A stretch of 64,000 bases of DNA from Montifringilla adamsi (taxonomy: Eukaryota; Chordata; Aves; Passeriformes; Passeridae), in the NCBI GenBank assembly GCA_017590115.1, contig JAGGNK010011003.1:838955-902954 (forward strand), given 5' to 3'. Below, one piece after another: positions 42,956-54,800 of the stretch. Under the pieces are notes generated by a model. It had not been told where the DNA came from. It searched no databases and worked only from the letters and a program-made list of their open reading frames with translations. The position numbers were made by a program, and so were the translations under genes. Numbering within the stretch: the stretch's first letter is position 1; every line of letters starts with the position of its first letter.

Positions 42956-43333
42956 GGCGTTTCTCCTCCCTGCTCTGCCCGCGGGATATTCCGGGGTTTG
43001 GTCCTTGAAAATCCCGTGGGAATGGGCGGGAAGCATTTTTGGGGAAATTCCTTGGTTTCTGAGGGCTGGGAGGGGGAGGATGTTTTTGGAGCCAGCTCCC
43101 GGAGACACCAGGGATGGGGAAGTGTCCCCACGTGTCCCTGGTGTCCCTGCCTGTCTCTCTGTGTCCCCATGTATCCCTGAGTGTCCCCGCGTGTCCCTGT
43201 GTGTCCCCGTGTGTCCCAGCGTGTCCCCGTGTGTCCCTGAGTGTCCCCTCCCTCTGAATCCCCTCTGTTCACATCCAGACTCCTCCGGCTGCATCCCGGC
43301 CGCTCTCCCGCCCTTTCCCGTCATTCCAGCAGG

Positions 43334-43370
43334 ATGAGAGCAGTGGAGCTCCTGGTGCTGTGTCTGCCAG
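43334..43370 (+). CDS. MFAP2: MFAP2 coding exon 1
   Basis: MRAVELLVLCLP, start of the signal peptide; donor GTGAGT, phase 1. The ATG is preceded by untranslated exon sequence with no clear boundary. Confidence 0.92.
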
Positions 43371-46300
43371 GTGAGTGTCCCCAGCCCTGGGTGACAGCCC
43401 CGCACCCCCAGCACCGTGTGGATCATCCCAATCCACATTTTCTCGCTCCACTTTTACCGGTTTTCCTCATTTTTAAACCCCAAGACACAACTGGAGGGTC
43501 CAAACTCTCATTTTCAGGGTCTAAACCCCAGCTCTAGAAGGAAAAACCTATTTTTTTTGTGCCCCCAAGCCTCATTTTTGCACCCAAAACTTCATTTTTA
43601 TGTTCCAAATCTTAATTTTTAGGTCCCAAACCCTCACTTTTATGTCCCCAAACCTCATTTTAACATCCCTAAACCTCAGTTTTAGGTCCCAAATCTTCAC
43701 TTTTGGAACCCAAAGCTCTGATTCAGTGGTTGAAAACCACTTTTTTTATGGTACAAACCCTCATTTCTAAGTTCCAATTGCCCTTTTGGAGGTCTAAAGG
43801 TTCATCTTAATGCCTAAAACCTCATTTTTAAGGCCCAAAGTTTGGTTTTGAAAGTCCAAATCCTCTGATTTAGAGGCCAAAGTTTTGTATCGATGCCTCA
43901 TTTTTACCTTCCAGAATCTCATTCTGGGGATCAAAGCCTCCAAAATTGCATTTTTAGGGCACAAAGTGTTAATTTTTGATACTAAAGCATCATTTGAGGG
44001 GTGATCAGGAGGTGGCCACAACTCCCAGTGATTTTTGGGGGGCTGCACCATCACTCATTCCCTATTAGTCCCCAAAATTCCCCCAAATCCCATTTTGGGC
44101 TCATCTTTAGGCTGGGAGTGTTTCTGTGCCAGGGCCACGAGGCACCAAGCGAGTGGGGACATGGAGGTGGCACAAAAGTGGGACAAAATCCAGGGAAATG
44201 AGATTTATAACCCCGGGGGCTGGCGGGGGGATGGCCACGAGCAGGGAGGGGCTGGAGCCGGAGCCAGGAGAAGTTGGGGTGAAAGCGGCTGCACACAAAG
44301 TGGGGGACACAGGGAAAACCTCGGGGGGAGGGAAGGGGGCCGGAGCCCCAGAGCCCATCCTGCAGCATTCCCGGGACATGGAGGGATGGAGCGTCCCGGC
44401 CTGGGTGAGCTGACCCCTCTTCCCGAGCATTCCAATCCCTTCCCAGGGATTCTGGTCCCTTCCTGGGATTCTGGTCCCTTCCCAGTATTCCGGTCCCTTC
44501 CCAGTATTCCAGTCCCTTCCTGGGGTTTCCAGTCCCTCAGACTCTTCCACGCTGGATTTGGAGCCGTTTCCCCCGGATTCGTGGCAGGATGAGCTCCCAG
44601 GGGATGGAGGGGCTTGGAGCATCCCGGGGTCAGCGGGGCCGTGGCAGCCGGGATCCTCTGGGATCACCCCTGGGGTCACCTCTGTGGTCACTCGGATGCT
44701 GCAGGGACCCCAGGCAGGGCTGATCCTGCATCCCTGAGCATCCCAAATCCTTCTCCTGCTCTCATGGGGCCGCAGGGCCCTGAGGACAGAGGGGTGGGAT
44801 TGGGGATGGTGGGAGCAGGGATCAGGCTGGGGGTGTCCGTGGGAACCCCGAATCCTGGGCAGGGGCTTTCTGTGGGGTTGGGGGGGTGGTGGGTGCAGGG
44901 AACCCCAAATCCACCGTTTGGCATGTCCGTGGGAATCCCAAATCCCAGTTTGGGGTATCCATGGGAATCCCAGATCCCGGTTTGGGGTGTCTGTGGGAAT
45001 CCCAAATCCCAGTTTGGGGTTTCCATGGCAATCCCAGATCCCGGTTTGGGTGCTGTGCCCCCGCTGACCCCGGCCCTGTCCCGCAGTGCTCCTGGTGCAG
45101 GGACAGTTCAGCAGGTTCGAGGGCATCACCTACCCCGAGCCAGTCCAGTACTCCCAGTACGACCAGCAGGCAGGTGAGAGCCCCGCGCTGGGACGGCCCC
45201 CGCCCCTTCTGTCCCTCTCCAGACAGACAGGCACACATCCCTCTGATCCCGACAGACATTCCTCTAATCCTGACAGACAGACATTCCTCCGTTCCCTCCC
45301 TCTTGCACTCCTTTTCCTCCGCCCCTGGAGTTCCCAACCTTCCCAGCTCCTCCCTCTGCTCTCACTGACAATTCTTTATTTACCTTTATCCAATTCCTTA
45401 TTAAACATTTATCCAATTCTGTATTAACCCTTTATCCAATTATTTACTAAACATTTATCCAATTCTTTATTTCCTTTTATCCAATTCTTTATTAACCCTT
45501 TATCTAATACTTTATTAAACCTTTATCCAATTATTTCTTAACCCTTTATCTAATTATTTATTAAACTTTTATCCAACTATTTATTAGAACTTTATGCAAT
45601 TATTTTTTGAACCTTCATCCATGCCCAATCCCCACCTGTGGGAAGTGGCCCAGGCTCATCCCTGGAGGGGCTGGAGGGAGTTTTCCTGGCCCACCACAGA
45701 ATTCCAGGGATCTCATTTCCCACTCCCCATCCCCACGGGATGAGTTCTCTCCCCAAACCCTCCCTCAGCCTGTTTCTGTTTTATCCCCAGAAATTCAGGA
45801 TTACTACGACTACCATGGTGAGTGTTTCCCTCTGGGATGCCGGGGGGGGAATCAGGATTTGGGGGTGTCCCTGCACTGGGTCTCTCCCTGCAGATGTCAC
45901 CCCCCGAGCCCCGGAGGAGCAGTTCCGGTACCAATCCCAGCAGCAATCCCAGCAGGAAACCGTGCCGGCCCCGACCCCAGGTGGGTGACAGCCCCTGGGG
46001 GGGGACAGCCCCAAAGTGGGTGACAGTCACCAGGATGGATGACAGCCCCCGGGGTGGGGGGTGACAGCCCCAAAGTAGGTGACAACCCCCAGGATGAGTG
46101 ACAGTCGCAGGATGGGTGACAGTTCCCAGGGGTGGGTGACAGCCCCCCAAGCCCCCCAGTCCTGGGGCTGGGGTCTCTCTGTCCCTTCCCTGTCCGTCCA
46201 GCCCAGCTGTGGCCTCCCCACCCCAGAGCAGCCAGTGGGTGCCAAGGGTGCTCCAGCCCTAAAATCCCAGGAAAGGGCAGGGAGACACTTCTGCCCCATC

Positions 46301-47236
46301 CTGAAATTCCCTCCCTTTGTCCCCTTGGCCCCTTGTCCCCTTGTCCCCTTGTCCCCCCTGTCACCTCTCCCCCGTCCCCTGTCCCCCTCAGCTGCGGTGC
46401 CCGAGACGGAGCCCACGGAGCCGGGACCGCTCGGTGAGTGCCGATCCCATTCCCGTTCCCTGTGCCGGGTCCCACCGTTCCCCCCGGAGCCGGGCTGTGC
46501 CGCCGGGGGGGGGACAGCCGGGGAGCGGGGCGGTGACAGTCGGGGCGGGGGGTGGCTCCGGGTGAGGAATTCCCGGGAATTGCGGGTTCCGCAGACTGCC
46601 GGGAGGAGCAGTACCCCTGCACCCGGCTCTACTCCGTGCACAAGCCCTGCAAGCAGTGCCTGAACGAGATCTGCTTCTACAGGTGCGTGAGGGGGGGAAA
46701 CATCCCCTGATCCCTCTGATCCGGGATTCTGGGAACCCCTCCACTTTACATCCCCATCCTTTCTATCCCAAAAATTCCAGCCTCCGCCGGGTGTACGTCA
46801 TCAACAAGGAGATCTGCGTCCGCACCGTGTGCGCCCACGAGGAGCTGCTGCGAGGTGAGGGGGGCGCCCCAGGAACCGGCACCGTCCCATCCAAATCCCC
46901 GTCATTCCGGGAGGGAAAATCCCGCGGAACCAAAGCTCCCGAGACCCCCGGGCAGAGCGGGGTGGGCTGTGGGGTTGGGCCGGGCTGTGCAGCAGTGGGG
47001 CGGGGGTCCCTGGCTGCTCCCAAAACCCCCGGAGCAGAGCGGGGTGGGCTGTGCCGTGGGGCTGGGGGGCTTCCCTCGCTGCTCTCCCGGAGTTTTCCCG
47101 ATTATCCAGGGGTAATCCCTCGCTCCCCGCAGCCGACCTGTGCCGGGACAAGTTCTCCAAGTGCGGGGTGATGGCCACGAGCGGCCTGTGCCAGACCGTG
47201 GGCGCGTCCTGCGCCCGCAGCTGCGGCGGCTGCTGA
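43334..47236 (+). CDS. MFAP2: MFAP2 (MAGP-1), microfibril-associated glycoprotein 2 (8 coding exons)
   Basis: Secreted component of fibrillin microfibrils that binds fibrillin, tropoelastin and TGF-beta/BMP ligands. Coding exons: 43334-43370, 45087-45173, 45791-45817, 45894-45980, 46392-46433, 46595-46682, 46781-46854, 47133-47236; all phases close to 181 aa (human 183). Residues 1 to about 17 form a signal peptide. Next come tyrosine-rich sulfation sites (YSQYDQQ, DYYDYHD), a glutamine-rich QSQQQSQQE transglutaminase segment and an acidic TEPTEPGPL. The C-terminal matrix-binding domain starts DCREEQYPC and has 13 cysteines, the family number, ending CARSCGGC. A non-coding first exon upstream is expected and was not identified. 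Convergent with CROCC. Confidence 0.97.
43480..44000 (+). repeat. Degenerate repeat, MFAP2 intron
   Basis: About 30-35 bp units such as aaacctcatttttaggtcc, more than ten diverged copies. AT-richer than its surroundings. Confidence 0.75.
44430..44545 (+). repeat. Short tandem repeat, MFAP2 intron
   Basis: ggtcccttcccagtattcc and variants, five copies. Confidence 0.78.
44800..45060 (+). repeat. 36-bp tandem repeat, MFAP2 intron
   Basis: gggaatcccaaatcccagtt and tggggtatccatg, six or seven copies. Confidence 0.82.
45087..45173 (+). CDS. MFAP2: MFAP2 coding exon 2
   Basis: End of signal peptide (VLLVQGQ) and the YPEPVQYSQYDQQ tyrosine-rich segment. Confidence 0.95.
45370..45615 (+). repeat. 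AT-rich tandem repeat, MFAP2 intron
   Basis: About 22-bp units of tttatccaattctttatta, ten or so copies. Confidence 0.88.
45791..45817 (+). CDS. MFAP2: MFAP2 coding exon 3 (27 nt microexon)
   Basis: EIQDYYDYH, predicted tyrosine sulfation site. Flanked by TCCCCAG and GTGAGT. Confidence 0.93.
45894..45980 (+). CDS. MFAP2: MFAP2 coding exon 4
   Basis: DVTPRAPEEQFRYQSQQQ and onward, the glutamine-rich transglutaminase substrate region. Confidence 0.95.
45980..46150 (+). repeat. Tandem repeat starting at an MFAP2 donor
   Basis: gggtgacagccccaaagtgg units repeat the donor-adjacent sequence gtgggtgacagcccc six to eight times. Confidence 0.78.
46392..46433 (+). CDS. MFAP2: MFAP2 coding exon 5
   Basis: AAVPETEPTEPGPL, acidic linker; 42 nt. 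Confidence 0.93.
46595..46682 (+). CDS. MFAP2: MFAP2 coding exon 6
   Basis: First five cysteines of the matrix-binding domain (DCREEQYPCTRLYSVHKPC). Confidence 0.97.
46781..46854 (+). CDS. MFAP2: MFAP2 coding exon 7
   Basis: LRRVYVINKEICVRTVCAHE, core of the fibrillin-binding domain. Confidence 0.97.
47133..47236 (+). CDS. MFAP2: MFAP2 coding exon 8 (terminal)
   Basis: ADLCRDKFSKCGVMATSGLC onward with six cysteines; TGA at 47234-47236. Confidence 0.97.
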
Positions 47237-47340
47237 GCCCCGGCCCCGCTGCGCACCCGCCCCGCGCCGCTGCAGCTCCCGTGCATGAACGAGCAGCTCC
47301 CCGAACCCCCGGGATTCCTCTTTTCTTTGTGCACATAATA

Positions 47341-47346
47341 ATTAAA
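47341..47346 (+). promoter_or_regulatory. MFAP2: MFAP2 polyadenylation signal
   Basis: ATTAAA, the commonest variant hexamer, 105 bases after the stop, followed by GGGGTTTGTTATTTCTGTG. Confidence 0.75.
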
Positions 47347-47754
47347 TCGGGGGGGTTTGTTATTTCTGTGCCTTTCTCTGTCCCGCGGGAGGGGGAGCCC
47401 CGGAGGGTCCCGCAGAGAGAGGAGGGGCCCTGCGGCTCCCGGCTCCTTCCTTTGGGGTTATTCCCGATTTTTGGGCTCCCAGCTCCTTCCTTTGGGGTTA
47501 TTCCCGATTTTGGGGGAGTTTCTAACAATTTGAACAATTCCCAGCGCTGCACACAGGGGGTACGATGGTTTGGGGGGTTTTAGGGGCTTTGGGGTATAAA
47601 ATGGTCGAATTTAGGGTGGTGGTTGGGGGATGTGGGGGCTCAGTTTGGGGCAGTTCCTATAGGAAGATGCACAGTATGGAAATGTTTGGGGTGAGGTCTG
47701 GGTCACTTATAGAAAATAAAGGGGTTTGGGGTGAGTTTGAGGCTGGTTTTGGGG

Positions 47755-47960
47755 TGTTGCCCAGTTCCTCTATAGAAGGATGGTGAGTGGGGTCTCACAG
47801 TGAGTTTCTCCCCTATAGGGCAATTTTCCCTCTGTAGGATGAATTTCCTCTCTCTAAGGTGATTTTCTTGTCTATAGGGTGAATCTCCCCTCTATGAGGT
47901 GCATTTCCCCTCTATAGGGAGAATTTGCCCCCAAAACTTCTCTCTCATCTATAGGGTGCA
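47755..47960 (+). repeat. Tandem repeat downstream of MFAP2
   Basis: About 28-bp units with cctctatagggtgaatt, seven copies. Confidence 0.82.
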
Positions 47961-48194
47961 GCTTTATCCTCATCATTATTTGCTGTTTACGACGATTCCT
48001 TATCCTTTACTCTTCGTTATTATTAATTATTATTATTGGGTTTTAATTCTTGCTTATTTCTATTTATTCTTCATTATTCTTATTGTTCATTATTATTCAG
48101 GGACCTCATTCAACCCAGCCCAAATTTGGGCATTCCCAAAATGCTAGCTTCCCCCCAAAAAATTCCTCAGAACTCTCAGTTTGGATTTTCCACG

Positions 48195-48200
48195 TTTATT
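48195..48200 (-). promoter_or_regulatory. CROCC: CROCC polyadenylation signal
   Basis: TTTATT on the + strand is AATAAA on the minus strand, 573 bases beyond the CROCC stop codon; it bounds a 3' UTR of about 0.58 kb (48195-48772). Confidence 0.7.
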
Positions 48201-48772
48201 CCAGCCAGGACTGGGGAGTGGGGGGGGGGGGGTGTCAGAGCCACCACTTCCCTTCCCGTGGCTTTTCCAACCTCAGGCTGCCCCAGAGCACCAGTAAAAA
48301 CCTCCATTCCCAAAAATTCCATATAAAAACCGTGCTAGTTCCTAAAAAAATCCTTCAAAAACACAAATCCAGGGAGTTTTTTTTTGTTAGAAAAAGGGGG
48401 AACATTAGGATGGGGTGAGGGCAGGGCTTGGAAGGCTGGAGGGGAATAAATCAGTTGGGTCTTCAGGGGCCAAAAAAGGGGAATATTTCCCATTTTTCCG
48501 TTAAAAACTGCAACAGGAAAATGGGTAAACCATCCATGAGGTTCCAGATTGTATCAAAAATAGACAAATTTTGTCAGCTGGTGGGAAAAGTGCAGCTTTT
48601 TCCTGGAGAAAAGGGAACAAGGAGACAAAAATCGCTGTGGGTTTGGAGCACAGGGATGGGGACGGATCCCGCTCACCCCTGAGTGGAGCTGCTGTGGATT
48701 CTGGGATCGGGGATGGGGATGGATCCCCCCATCGCAGAGCTGTGCCGGTCCCCGCGGATGTCCCGGAATTCC

Positions 48773-48823
48773 CTACGTTCCGCTGGGATGTCGCTGCAGC
48801 TCCTGCTCCTTGAGCAGCGCGAT
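48773..48823 (-). CDS. CROCC: CROCC terminal coding exon
   Basis: [16 protein letters not shown] then TAG (CTA at 48773-48775 on the + strand). Corresponds to the human VSTLKGQLQQELRRS end; the human tail after this is absent. Confidence 0.83.
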   Translation of the reverse strand: MALLKEQELQRHPSGT

Positions 48824-51800
48824 CTGCAGGAGGGAGGGAGGGGAGGCTGTGGGGCCGGGCCGTGTCCCAGTGTCCCCGGGCCGTGTCCCCCCGGGCTGTG
48901 TTCCCCCAGGCTGTCCCCGTGTCCCCGGGCCGTGTCCCCTCACCTGCTCCTCCAGGCCGCTGCGGCCGAGCCGGAGCCGCTCCAGCTCCCGCTGCAGCTC
49001 CGCGGGCGCCTCGGGGAGCGGCCGGGCCCGGAGCTCCAGCGCCGACACCTGCGCCTGCAGGGAGGGGTGAGGGGTGCCCGGCACCCCGCAATGGGCACTG
49101 CCTGCTGCGGGCACCTCAGAACGGCCCGGAGCCAGCGCCAGCACCAACACCTCCCTAGTGTGAGCCAGCACCAACACCTCCCTGCCCCTGGAACAAGCCC
49201 AGCCCCATCCCAGTACCGGGACCATTCCCACCGGGATGAGCCCGGCCCCATCCCAGCACCAGCACCAGGCTCGTTCCCATTAGGATGAGCTCCCAAAGGA
49301 TCAGCCCCAGCCCGTGGATCGGGATCAGCCCCATCCTGTGGATTAGGATCAGCCCCAGCCCCAGCCCATGGATCAGCCCCAGTCCCATCCCGTGGATCAG
49401 GATCAGCCCCAGCCCATGGATCAGGATCAGCCCCAGTCCCATCCCGTGGATCGGGCTCGGCCCCAGCCCATGGATCAGGATCAGCCCCAGTCCCATCCCG
49501 TGGATCAGGATCAGCCCCAGCCCCATCCCGTGGATCGGGCTCGGCCCCGGCGCAGGGACCCACCCGCAGCACCTGGATGCGTTTCCGAGCCTCCTCCAGC
49601 TCCCGCTCGGCCGAGCCCGCGGGGGGATCCGGCCCTGCCAGGAGCCGCGCGGATCCAGCCCGGCCGGGAGGGTCCCGCTCCTGCCCGGACACACAGATAA
49701 ATATTTATTAAGGTATGTGTAATAGATAGAAAAATACAGAGATATATCAGAGTAATAGATATATATACATATATATGGCAATAGATCAATTATCTAATAT
49801 AGTATCAGATAATTACATATGATGATATAGGTATGAGATGACAATTAGATAATTAATTAGCCCATAAGGGTGTGGGGCTCTGTGGGGGATCCACAGTGTC
49901 CTGTCTGGGGTCAAAGGTCAGAGAATTTGGGGTGCGGCCCCGCTCACCTCCTGCTGCCGGTCCTGGGAGGGCTCCGGCGGCATTCCTTGTTCCGGCGACG
50001 TTCCCGGCTCCCGCGGCATTCCCGGCTCCCGGAGCATTCCCGGCTCCCGGAACATTCCCGGTTCCCGCAGCATTCCCAGTTCCCGCTGCTCCCGCAGCTG
50101 CTCCCGCAGCATTCCCTTCTCCCGCCGCGCCTCCGCCAGCGCCCGCCGCGCCTCCTCCAGCCCTTCCTGGGACACCGGGGGACAGCGGGACAGCCCCGTG
50201 ACACCCGGGGAAACCCCCGGTGACGGGCAGGGGGCTCAAGGGGACTGGGACTGGATTCAGGGGAACTGGGGGGAGTTGGGAGGGGGTTCAGGGGGAAGAG
50301 GGAGGAGTTCCAGTGGTTACGGGGGGACTGGGAGTGGTTCAGGGAGAATGGGGGCACTGGGAGGGGTTCAGAGGGAACTGGGTGAAGTGGGAGGGGGTTT
50401 AGGGAGAACTTGGAGGACTGGGAGGGGATTCACAGAGAATCAGGGGACTGGGAAGGGGCTCGGGAGGAGCTGGAGGCAGTGGGAGGCAGTTCAGAAGGAA
50501 CCGGGGGCACTGGGAGGGGTTCCGGTCCCACCTGGAGCAGCCTCCGGTCCGTCTCGCCGGCGGCCAGCGCGTTCTGGAGCTGCAGGAGCCGCTCGTGGAG
50601 CAGAGACCCGTCCGGAGCCTCCCCCTTGGAGCCGCTCCCCGGTGGCACCGGGAACGGCCCCGAGCGGGACTCGGCCTGAGCCAGCTGTGCCCGGAACGGG
50701 AACGGAGAGTGGGGAACTGGGGGCACTGGGAGGGGATTCAGGGGGAACTTGGGGGACTGGGAGGAGCTGGGGGAACTGGGGGGACTGGGAGAGGGCTCAG
50801 TGGGGGGACTGGGAGGGGACTGGGGGAACGGGGTGGGTGTTCAGGAGGAACTCAGAGGAATTGGGAGGGTGTTCAGAGATAACTGGGAGGACTGAGAGGG
50901 GCTTTGGGGGAACTGGGGACAACTGGGATGGGATCCAGGGGGAACTCAGGGGAACCGGGAGTGGGTTCAGGGGGAACTGGGAAGGCTTTCAGGAGGCACT
51001 GTGGAAAACACAAGGGAACTGGGAGTGGGTTCAGTGGGAGCTGTGGAACTGGGACAGGGCTCAGGGGAAACTGGGGGGACTGTGGGAACTGGAGTGGGTT
51101 CGGTGGCAGTTGTGGGACTGGGAAGTGCTTCAGGAGGCGCTGGGAGGGCTCTCGGGGAGGAACCGTGGGACTGGATCCATGGAAAGCCAGTTCAGCCCCT
51201 GGAATCCGGCGGGAGCGGTGCCGGTACCTGCGTGCGGAGCTGCTCCGCTCGCTCCCGCGCCTCCCGCGCCTCCGCGTCCCGCTCGGCCAGCGCCCGCCGG
51301 GCCCGGCCCAGCTCCGCCTCCAGCGCCCGCCGCTGCAGCTCCAGCCGGGCGCTCCGGCCCTCGCACACCTCCAGCCTCTGCCGGGCCTCCTCCAGCTCGC
51401 CCAGCTTCTCCTGGAGCCGCCGCAATGCGGGCGTGGAGCCGGGATGTGCCGGGCCCACCTGGACTGCCCCGCGCTCCCACCCGGGCTGCCTGACACTCCC
51501 CAGGGGCTGCCCGGCATTCCCACCTGGATTATCCCACAGTCCCACCTGGACTGCCCGGTATTCCCACCTGGACTGCTCAGCACTCCCACCCCATGGGGCT
51601 GCTCGGTATTCCCACCTGGATTATCCCACATTTCTACCTGCGCTGTTCCCCATTCCCACCCGGACTGCCGGCATTCCTGCCTGGACTTGACCCCAATTTC
51701 CAGCTAGACCATCCCACATTCCCAGCTGGACCCCCCCGTTCCCCCTGACCCCATTCCCCCCTGACCCCTGACACTCCCCAGGGGCTGCCCGGCATTCCCA

Positions 51801-54800
51801 CCTGGATTATCCCACAGTCCCACCTGGACTGCCCGGTATTCCCACCTGGACTGCTCAGCACTCCCACCCCATGGGGCTGCTCGGTATTCCCACCTGGATT
51901 ATCCCACATTTCTACCTGCGCTGTTCCCCATTCCCACCCGGACTGCCGGCATTCCTGCCTGGACTTGACCCCAATTTCCAGCTAGACCATCCCACATTCC
52001 CAGCTGGACCCCCCCGTTCCCCCTGACCCCATTCCCCCCGACCCCCCAGTTCCCCGTTCCCGTTCCCACCTGTCCCGCCCGCCGCTCCCTCTCCGCGGCG
52101 CGCATTCCGCTCTCCAGGGCGCTCAGGCGCTCCCGCAGCCCGCGGCATTCCCGCTGCGAGCGCCGCAGGCTCTCGTCCTGCAGCAGCAGCGAGGCGCGGG
52201 CCCCGCTCAGCTCCCGCCGCTCTGCGGGGTTGGTGGGGGTGCACAGGGGTTTTACTGGGGTTTGTGGGGCTGCAGTGGGGTTTTACTGGGGTTTGTGGGG
52301 GTGCACTGGGGTGTTACTGGGGTTTGTGGGGGTGCACTGGGGTTTTACTGGGGTTTGTGGGGGTGCAGTGGCATTTTACTGGGGTTTGTGGGGATGCAAA
52401 GGGGTCTTACTAGGGTTTTACTGGGCTTTCTGGGGATGGAAGGGGGTGTTATTGGGGTTTCTGGGGCTGCAGTGGGGTTTTAATGGGGTATTACTGGGGT
52501 TTGTGGGGCTGCAGTGGCTAGGGTTAGGGTTAGGGTTAGGGGATGAAGCAATGGGAAAAAAGGGACTCTAGGGATGCAGGGGATTGAGCCATGGGAACAC
52601 CCAGCGACACAGGATACTACAGTGGGGTTTTAATGGGGTTTATGGGGGTGCAGTGGGGTTTTACTGGGGTTTATTGGGTTTATGGGAATTGCAGAGGGGT
52701 TTATCGGAGTTTATGGGGGATGTTGGGGGGGGTTACTGGGGCTTATTGGGATTTATGGGAGATGCAGGGGGGTTTTACTGGGGTTTATGGGGATGCAGAG
52801 AGGTTTTACCCATTTTATTGAGATTTATGGAATTTGCATGGGGGGTTCCCAGTTTTACTGGGAATTACAGGACAAGCACGGGAGGTTCCCAATTTTACTG
52901 GGGTTTCTGGGGGATTCAGGGCGATTTTACCCACTTTATTGGGATTTATGGCATTTGCTTAGGGCATTTCCCAGTTTTCCTGGGGTGGTCATGGGACACA
53001 GGCAGGTGTTACCAGTTTTACTGGGGTTTTATTGGAATTTTATTGGGGTTTTATTGGGGTTTTATTGGGGTTTTATTGGAATTTATGGGGAACAGACTGG
53101 GAGGGGTTACTGGGTTCACTGGGGTTTAAGAAGGATGCACAGGGGTTTTACCCCTTTACTGACATTTATGGAGACTGCACAGGGAGTCCACCAGTTTTAC
53201 TGCACTTTATGGGGAATTTTTTTAATGGGGTTTATTTTATTATTATTTTTTAATGTTTTGGGTATTTAATTTAATTTTATTGGGATTTCTGCAGTTTGCA
53301 CAGAGTTTTTTCAGCTGTTTTATTGCGGTTTACAGGAAATACATGGGGGATTTACCAGTTTTACTGGGACTTACGTGGGGTGCAGACAGGTTCTGCCCCA
53401 CTTTATTGGGATTTATGGAGTTTGCACAGGGGGTTTTACCAGTTTTACCGGGTTTTGTGGAGTTTACCAGTTTAACTGGTATTTACATGGGATCCACAGG
53501 GGAGTTTAGCAGTTCCAGTGGGATTTATGGGCATCCATGAGGATTTACCAGTTTCACTGGGATGCGTGGGGGATGCAGAGGGGTTTTACCCATTTCATTG
53601 GGGTTAGGACATACGGAAATTTTTACCACTTCGTACTGCTGTTTAAAGGAGGTACAGATGGGGTTTACTGGGGTTTACTGGGATTTATGAGGTTTCCCAC
53701 CAGGATTTTGGAGGAAATCCCAGGGAGCACCCTTCGTTCTGGGCAGCACCGCCCCCCTCCCTGTGCCTCAGTTTCCCTCCGAGCTGCCGCTCGCTGTGGC
53801 GGCTCCAGCAGCCGCCAGACCACCCCGAATCCCACACAGCCCCATCACCTTGCTCGCTCTCGTCCAGCAGTTTCTGGAGCCGCTGCGCGCGGGCGCCGGC
53901 GCTGTCCCGCTCCGCCTCCGCCTCCGCCAGGCGCCGGCCCAGGCTGCCCAGCTGCCCCCGGAGCTCCTCCTGCGGGAACGGGGCTGGCAACGGGCCGGGA
54001 AGGGCCCTTTGGGGTAACGGGGACGGGAGGGACAGGGGCACGCACCCGCTCCCGCTGCGCGTCCTGCAGCTCCCGCAGGAATTCCCGCAGCGCCGCCCGC
54101 AGCGCCTCGGGATCGGCCTCGGCATCCGGGAGCGAGCCGGGGCTGCCCGGCCCCTCCGCGCCCCCGCCTGGGGGGACAAGAGGGGTGGCAGGGGGACACC
54201 AGCCTGGGGGGAAGGGACAGAACAGCGGGGGACACCAGGGAGGCAGGGGATGGAGTGAAGGGGACCCTGGGGTGCAGGGATCAAGGCATCAATGGGTCCC
54301 ACCAAAGTCCATCTGCAATGCAGGTTCCTCATGGACTATTTGGAGGAGCGAATGGGAGCCCAGGATGGCAGAAAAACTTCTCAGAGACTCAGTGTGAAAA
54401 GGAAAATCCAAATGGATGGAATAACGGGGTTTGGGAGGCCCCAGAGATGCAGGGATGGGATAATGGGGTTTGGGAAGCCAAAGAGATGCAGGGGGTAGAA
54501 TAACAGGGTTTGGGAGGATCCAGGGGTTTGGGAGGATCCAGGGATGAAGGGGATGGAATAACGGGGTTTGGGAGATCCCCGGGATGCAGGAGCTGGAGCA
54601 CTGGTGTGTTGGAGATGCCCAGGGCTGGATCACGGGATGACATTTCCCTTCCCCTCAGCCCCCTCCGGAGCCCCGGTGTCCCCGGGGCCGCTCACCCTTG
54701 GCCCTGGCCGCGGCCACGGTGCGGCGCAGGGTGGCCTGGAGGCCGCCCAGGCGGGACTCGGTGGCCCTGCGCTGCTCCTCGCCGCGGGCCAGCTCCGCCT

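Larger units (their letters stand above)
38120..43333. other. ATP13A2-MFAP2 intergenic region and probable MFAP2 5' UTR/intron
   Basis: No coding exon found. The GC-rich 40780-41000 segment (CpG-bearing, ggcgcggtcggagccgccgg) is the best place for an MFAP2 promoter or untranslated exon, but no motif proves it. The rest is unique sequence plus the repeats listed separately. Confidence 0.4.
47240..48190. other. MFAP2-CROCC convergent intergenic region
   Basis: Contains the MFAP2 3' end, the array at 47755 and an AT-rich stretch at 47965-48100. No gene seen. Confidence 0.5.
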
